Shown here: positions 62,884 through 64,000 of the stretch, one piece after another
Layout of the letters: each line of letters starts with the position of its first letter
How positions within the stretch are numbered: position 1 is the stretch's first letter
Assembly (NCBI RefSeq): GCF_000024505.1
Contig: NC_013532.1
Location: forward strand, 372,001-436,000
Reading direction: 5' to 3'
Length of the DNA: 64,000 bases
DNA from: Anaplasma centrale str. Israel
Lineage (GTDB): Bacteria > Pseudomonadota > Alphaproteobacteria > Rickettsiales > Anaplasmataceae
Made by a program: the position numbers and the translations under genes
Notes under the pieces: generated by a model
What the model saw: the letters and a program-made list of their open reading frames with translations, nothing else
What the model was told of the DNA's origin: nothing
Database searches by the model: none

Positions 62884-63567
62884 GTGGTTAGGAAATTGCT
62901 AGGACTGATACCAGGTGCTGGGATTGCAGGGTCCGCATTGAAAATAGGCGCAGGAGCTGTGGGGTTGGTTGCATCCCTGCTGCTGTTCATTAAGCCGCTT
63001 AGAAAGCGCGTGTTCAGGTGTATTGCGAATATTCTGCTCTGGCCGTTTAGAGCATTGCTGAACGTGTTGTGCTATGTTTGGCAGGTCCTGAAGAAGTTTT
63101 TGTGCAAGCTGTGCACGATTTTAAAGAATGCAATTGACGCGCTACTATCTGCTGTGCTGCGCCTGGTTGCGAAGATTTCTAACCTGTTTGGGCATGAGGC
63201 TCCCGATGTGTCCAGTGAGAAGTCCGCAGAGGAACACGACGTGGATGAGGCGCTGACGGATCAGGAGAAGTACGACATTGAAAAAGAGGATAAACTACTC
63301 AAAAGGGATGTTTCGTCCACACAAAAGCGTGAGGTTGCAGACGGTGATGCAAAATATGAGAGCTCCGCGCAAATTGTTGGGGTGGCGGAGCCCATCGGTA
63401 AGTGGACCAAGCTTGTGATGTCGGAAAGGCAGGAGCGTTTGGCTCGCTTGTTCAGTTCGGGTGCCAGAGTTGGCGGCGATAGCGGCGAGCTTCCCAATGG
63501 ATTTTGGCAAATGTTCGTTCGTTTGCCCAGTCGGTTTCAGGGTAAATACATGGCAAGATCTAGGTAG
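62884..63567 (+). CDS. Hypothetical membrane-associated protein
   Basis: 227 residues; no family recognised. The first 100 residues are hydrophobic and basic, with segments GAGAVGLVASLLLFI and IANILLWPFRALLNVLCYVW alternating with Lys/Arg-rich bends, suggesting two or three membrane or amphipathic helices. Residues 105-160 are acidic (EEHDVDEALTDQEKYDIEKE), and the C-terminus is basic. GTG 62884 with an extended -10 promoter upstream. It stands 68 bases before dnaB. Confidence 0.65.
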   Translation: MVRKLLGLIPGAGIAGSALKIGAGAVGLVASLLLFIKPLRKRVFRCIANILLWPFRALLNVLCYVWQVLKKFLCKLCTILKNAIDALLSAVLRLVAKISNLFGHEAPDVSSEKSAEEHDVDEALTDQEKYDIEKEDKLLKRDVSSTQKREVADGDAKYESSAQIVGVAEPIGKWTKLVMSERQERLARLFSSGARVGGDSGELPNGFWQMFVRLPSRFQGKYMARSR

Positions 63568-63581
63568 CTGTCTGTTGCTGG

Positions 63582-63610
63582 TTTGCAGCATGATTCTCCG
63601 ATGGTATAAT
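63582..63610 (+). promoter_or_regulatory. Promoter candidate for dnaB
   Basis: TTTGCA (63582-63587) and a perfect TATAAT (63605-63610) are separated by 17 bases. Predicted start near 63617, 19 bases before the dnaB GTG. Confidence 0.6.
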
Positions 63611-63635
63611 TCCCAAGTGTTTGTTGGGGTTTTTA

Positions 63636-64000
63636 GTGCAGGACTTAAAAGAGGGCAGCGCGCTGAGCGCTATAGGCGGTTTGCCCAGCAACATTGAAGC
63701 TGAGCAAATGCTCATAGGTGCGATGTTGAGGGACAACAGAATCTGTGATGCTCTGGAGGATGTGATAAGTACTGATGTGTTTTTTGATCCTCTACACGGG
63801 CGGATTTTCGATCAAGTAATCAAAATTAACCGGCGTGGGCTTGCTGCTAACGAGGTTAGCCTGAAGATGTTTTTTGACAACGATGAAGCGCTAATTGAAT
63901 GCGGCGGCGCCGAGTATCTGGCCAAAATTGCGGCAAAGGCCAGTGTGGTTTTTGACATAAGAAGTGTAGCTCAGGCCGTGTTTGACGCGCATCTTCGACG
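63636..64000 (+). CDS. dnaB: Replicative DNA helicase DnaB (N-terminal part; 3' end outside window)
   Basis: The frame read from GTG 63636 begins VQDLKEGSALSAIGGLPSNI, then EAEQMLIGAMLRDNRICDAL, and runs off the window after 121 codons. The LPxxxEAEQxxIGA pattern followed by FFDPLHGRIFDQVIKI is the N-terminal domain of DnaB, which contacts primase. The RecA-like motor domain lies beyond the window. DnaB unwinds the chromosome at the fork. Confidence 0.92.
   Translation, partial: MQDLKEGSALSAIGGLPSNIEAEQMLIGAMLRDNRICDALEDVISTDVFFDPLHGRIFDQVIKINRRGLAANEVSLKMFFDNDEALIECGGAEYLAKIAAKASVVFDIRSVAQAVFDAHLR

Overview
The window is a 64 kb piece of an Anaplasma chromosome (family Anaplasmataceae, order Rickettsiales), most likely of the A. 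marginale group. The evidence is the single long tuf-rpsJ to rplQ ribosomal array, the alphaproteobacterial rpmF-plsX-fabH set, heavy use of GTG starts, loose gene packing with decayed spacers, and a locus of 51/39-bp coding repeats that matches what I remember of the A. marginale appendage-associated protein (AAAP) family. The species call rests on recognition, not on a database search. No insertion sequence, prophage, integrase or CRISPR array was seen.

Left part (1-31 kb): mainly metabolism and maintenance genes on both strands. They include radC (5' cut), lipB, glmM, pyrC, a stand-alone coaB, fumC, carB, folP with a HIG1-type small membrane protein, a type I secretion ABC exporter with a long disordered tail, a quinone oxidoreductase, an AddA-like helicase without a visible nuclease domain, an exported ankyrin protein, an SPFH protein, a small ApxR/EcxR-like regulator candidate, a ZapE-type ATPase, hemH, an Anaplasma-type membrane protein, a ZapA-like/coiled-coil pair, an IHF/HU protein, sppA, rpsA, cmk and a SpoU methyltransferase. 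The roughly 1.1 kb spacer at 6.95-8.04 kb holds decayed tandem copies, some of them derived from the gene just upstream.

Middle (31.4-48.4 kb): tRNA-Tyr, tRNA-Gly, tuf, then the merged S10-spc-alpha ribosomal array, ending with rplQ and followed by pheT. Genes overlap or are a few bases apart and many start with GTG. rpmD (L30) is missing between rpsE and rplO. secY, adk and rpoA are in their usual places.

Right part (48.7-64 kb): comEC, an alanine/sodium symporter, the rnpA-rpmH pair (divergent), then the most unusual locus, two AAAP-like repeat genes created by a tandem duplication of about 630 bp with an offset of 743 bp, which also copied the leader now in front of ubiA. It continues with a flavin-reductase-like protein, dapB, an orphan pstB, tgt, rpmF-plsX-fabH, tadA, an unrecognised membrane protein and the start of dnaB.

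Together the genes show an obligate intracellular bacterium that keeps de novo pyrimidine (carB, pyrC), folate, lipoate, haem, CoA and diaminopimelate steps, while its surface or host-facing genes (AAAP-like proteins, ankyrin protein, type I exporter) carry the variable sequence.
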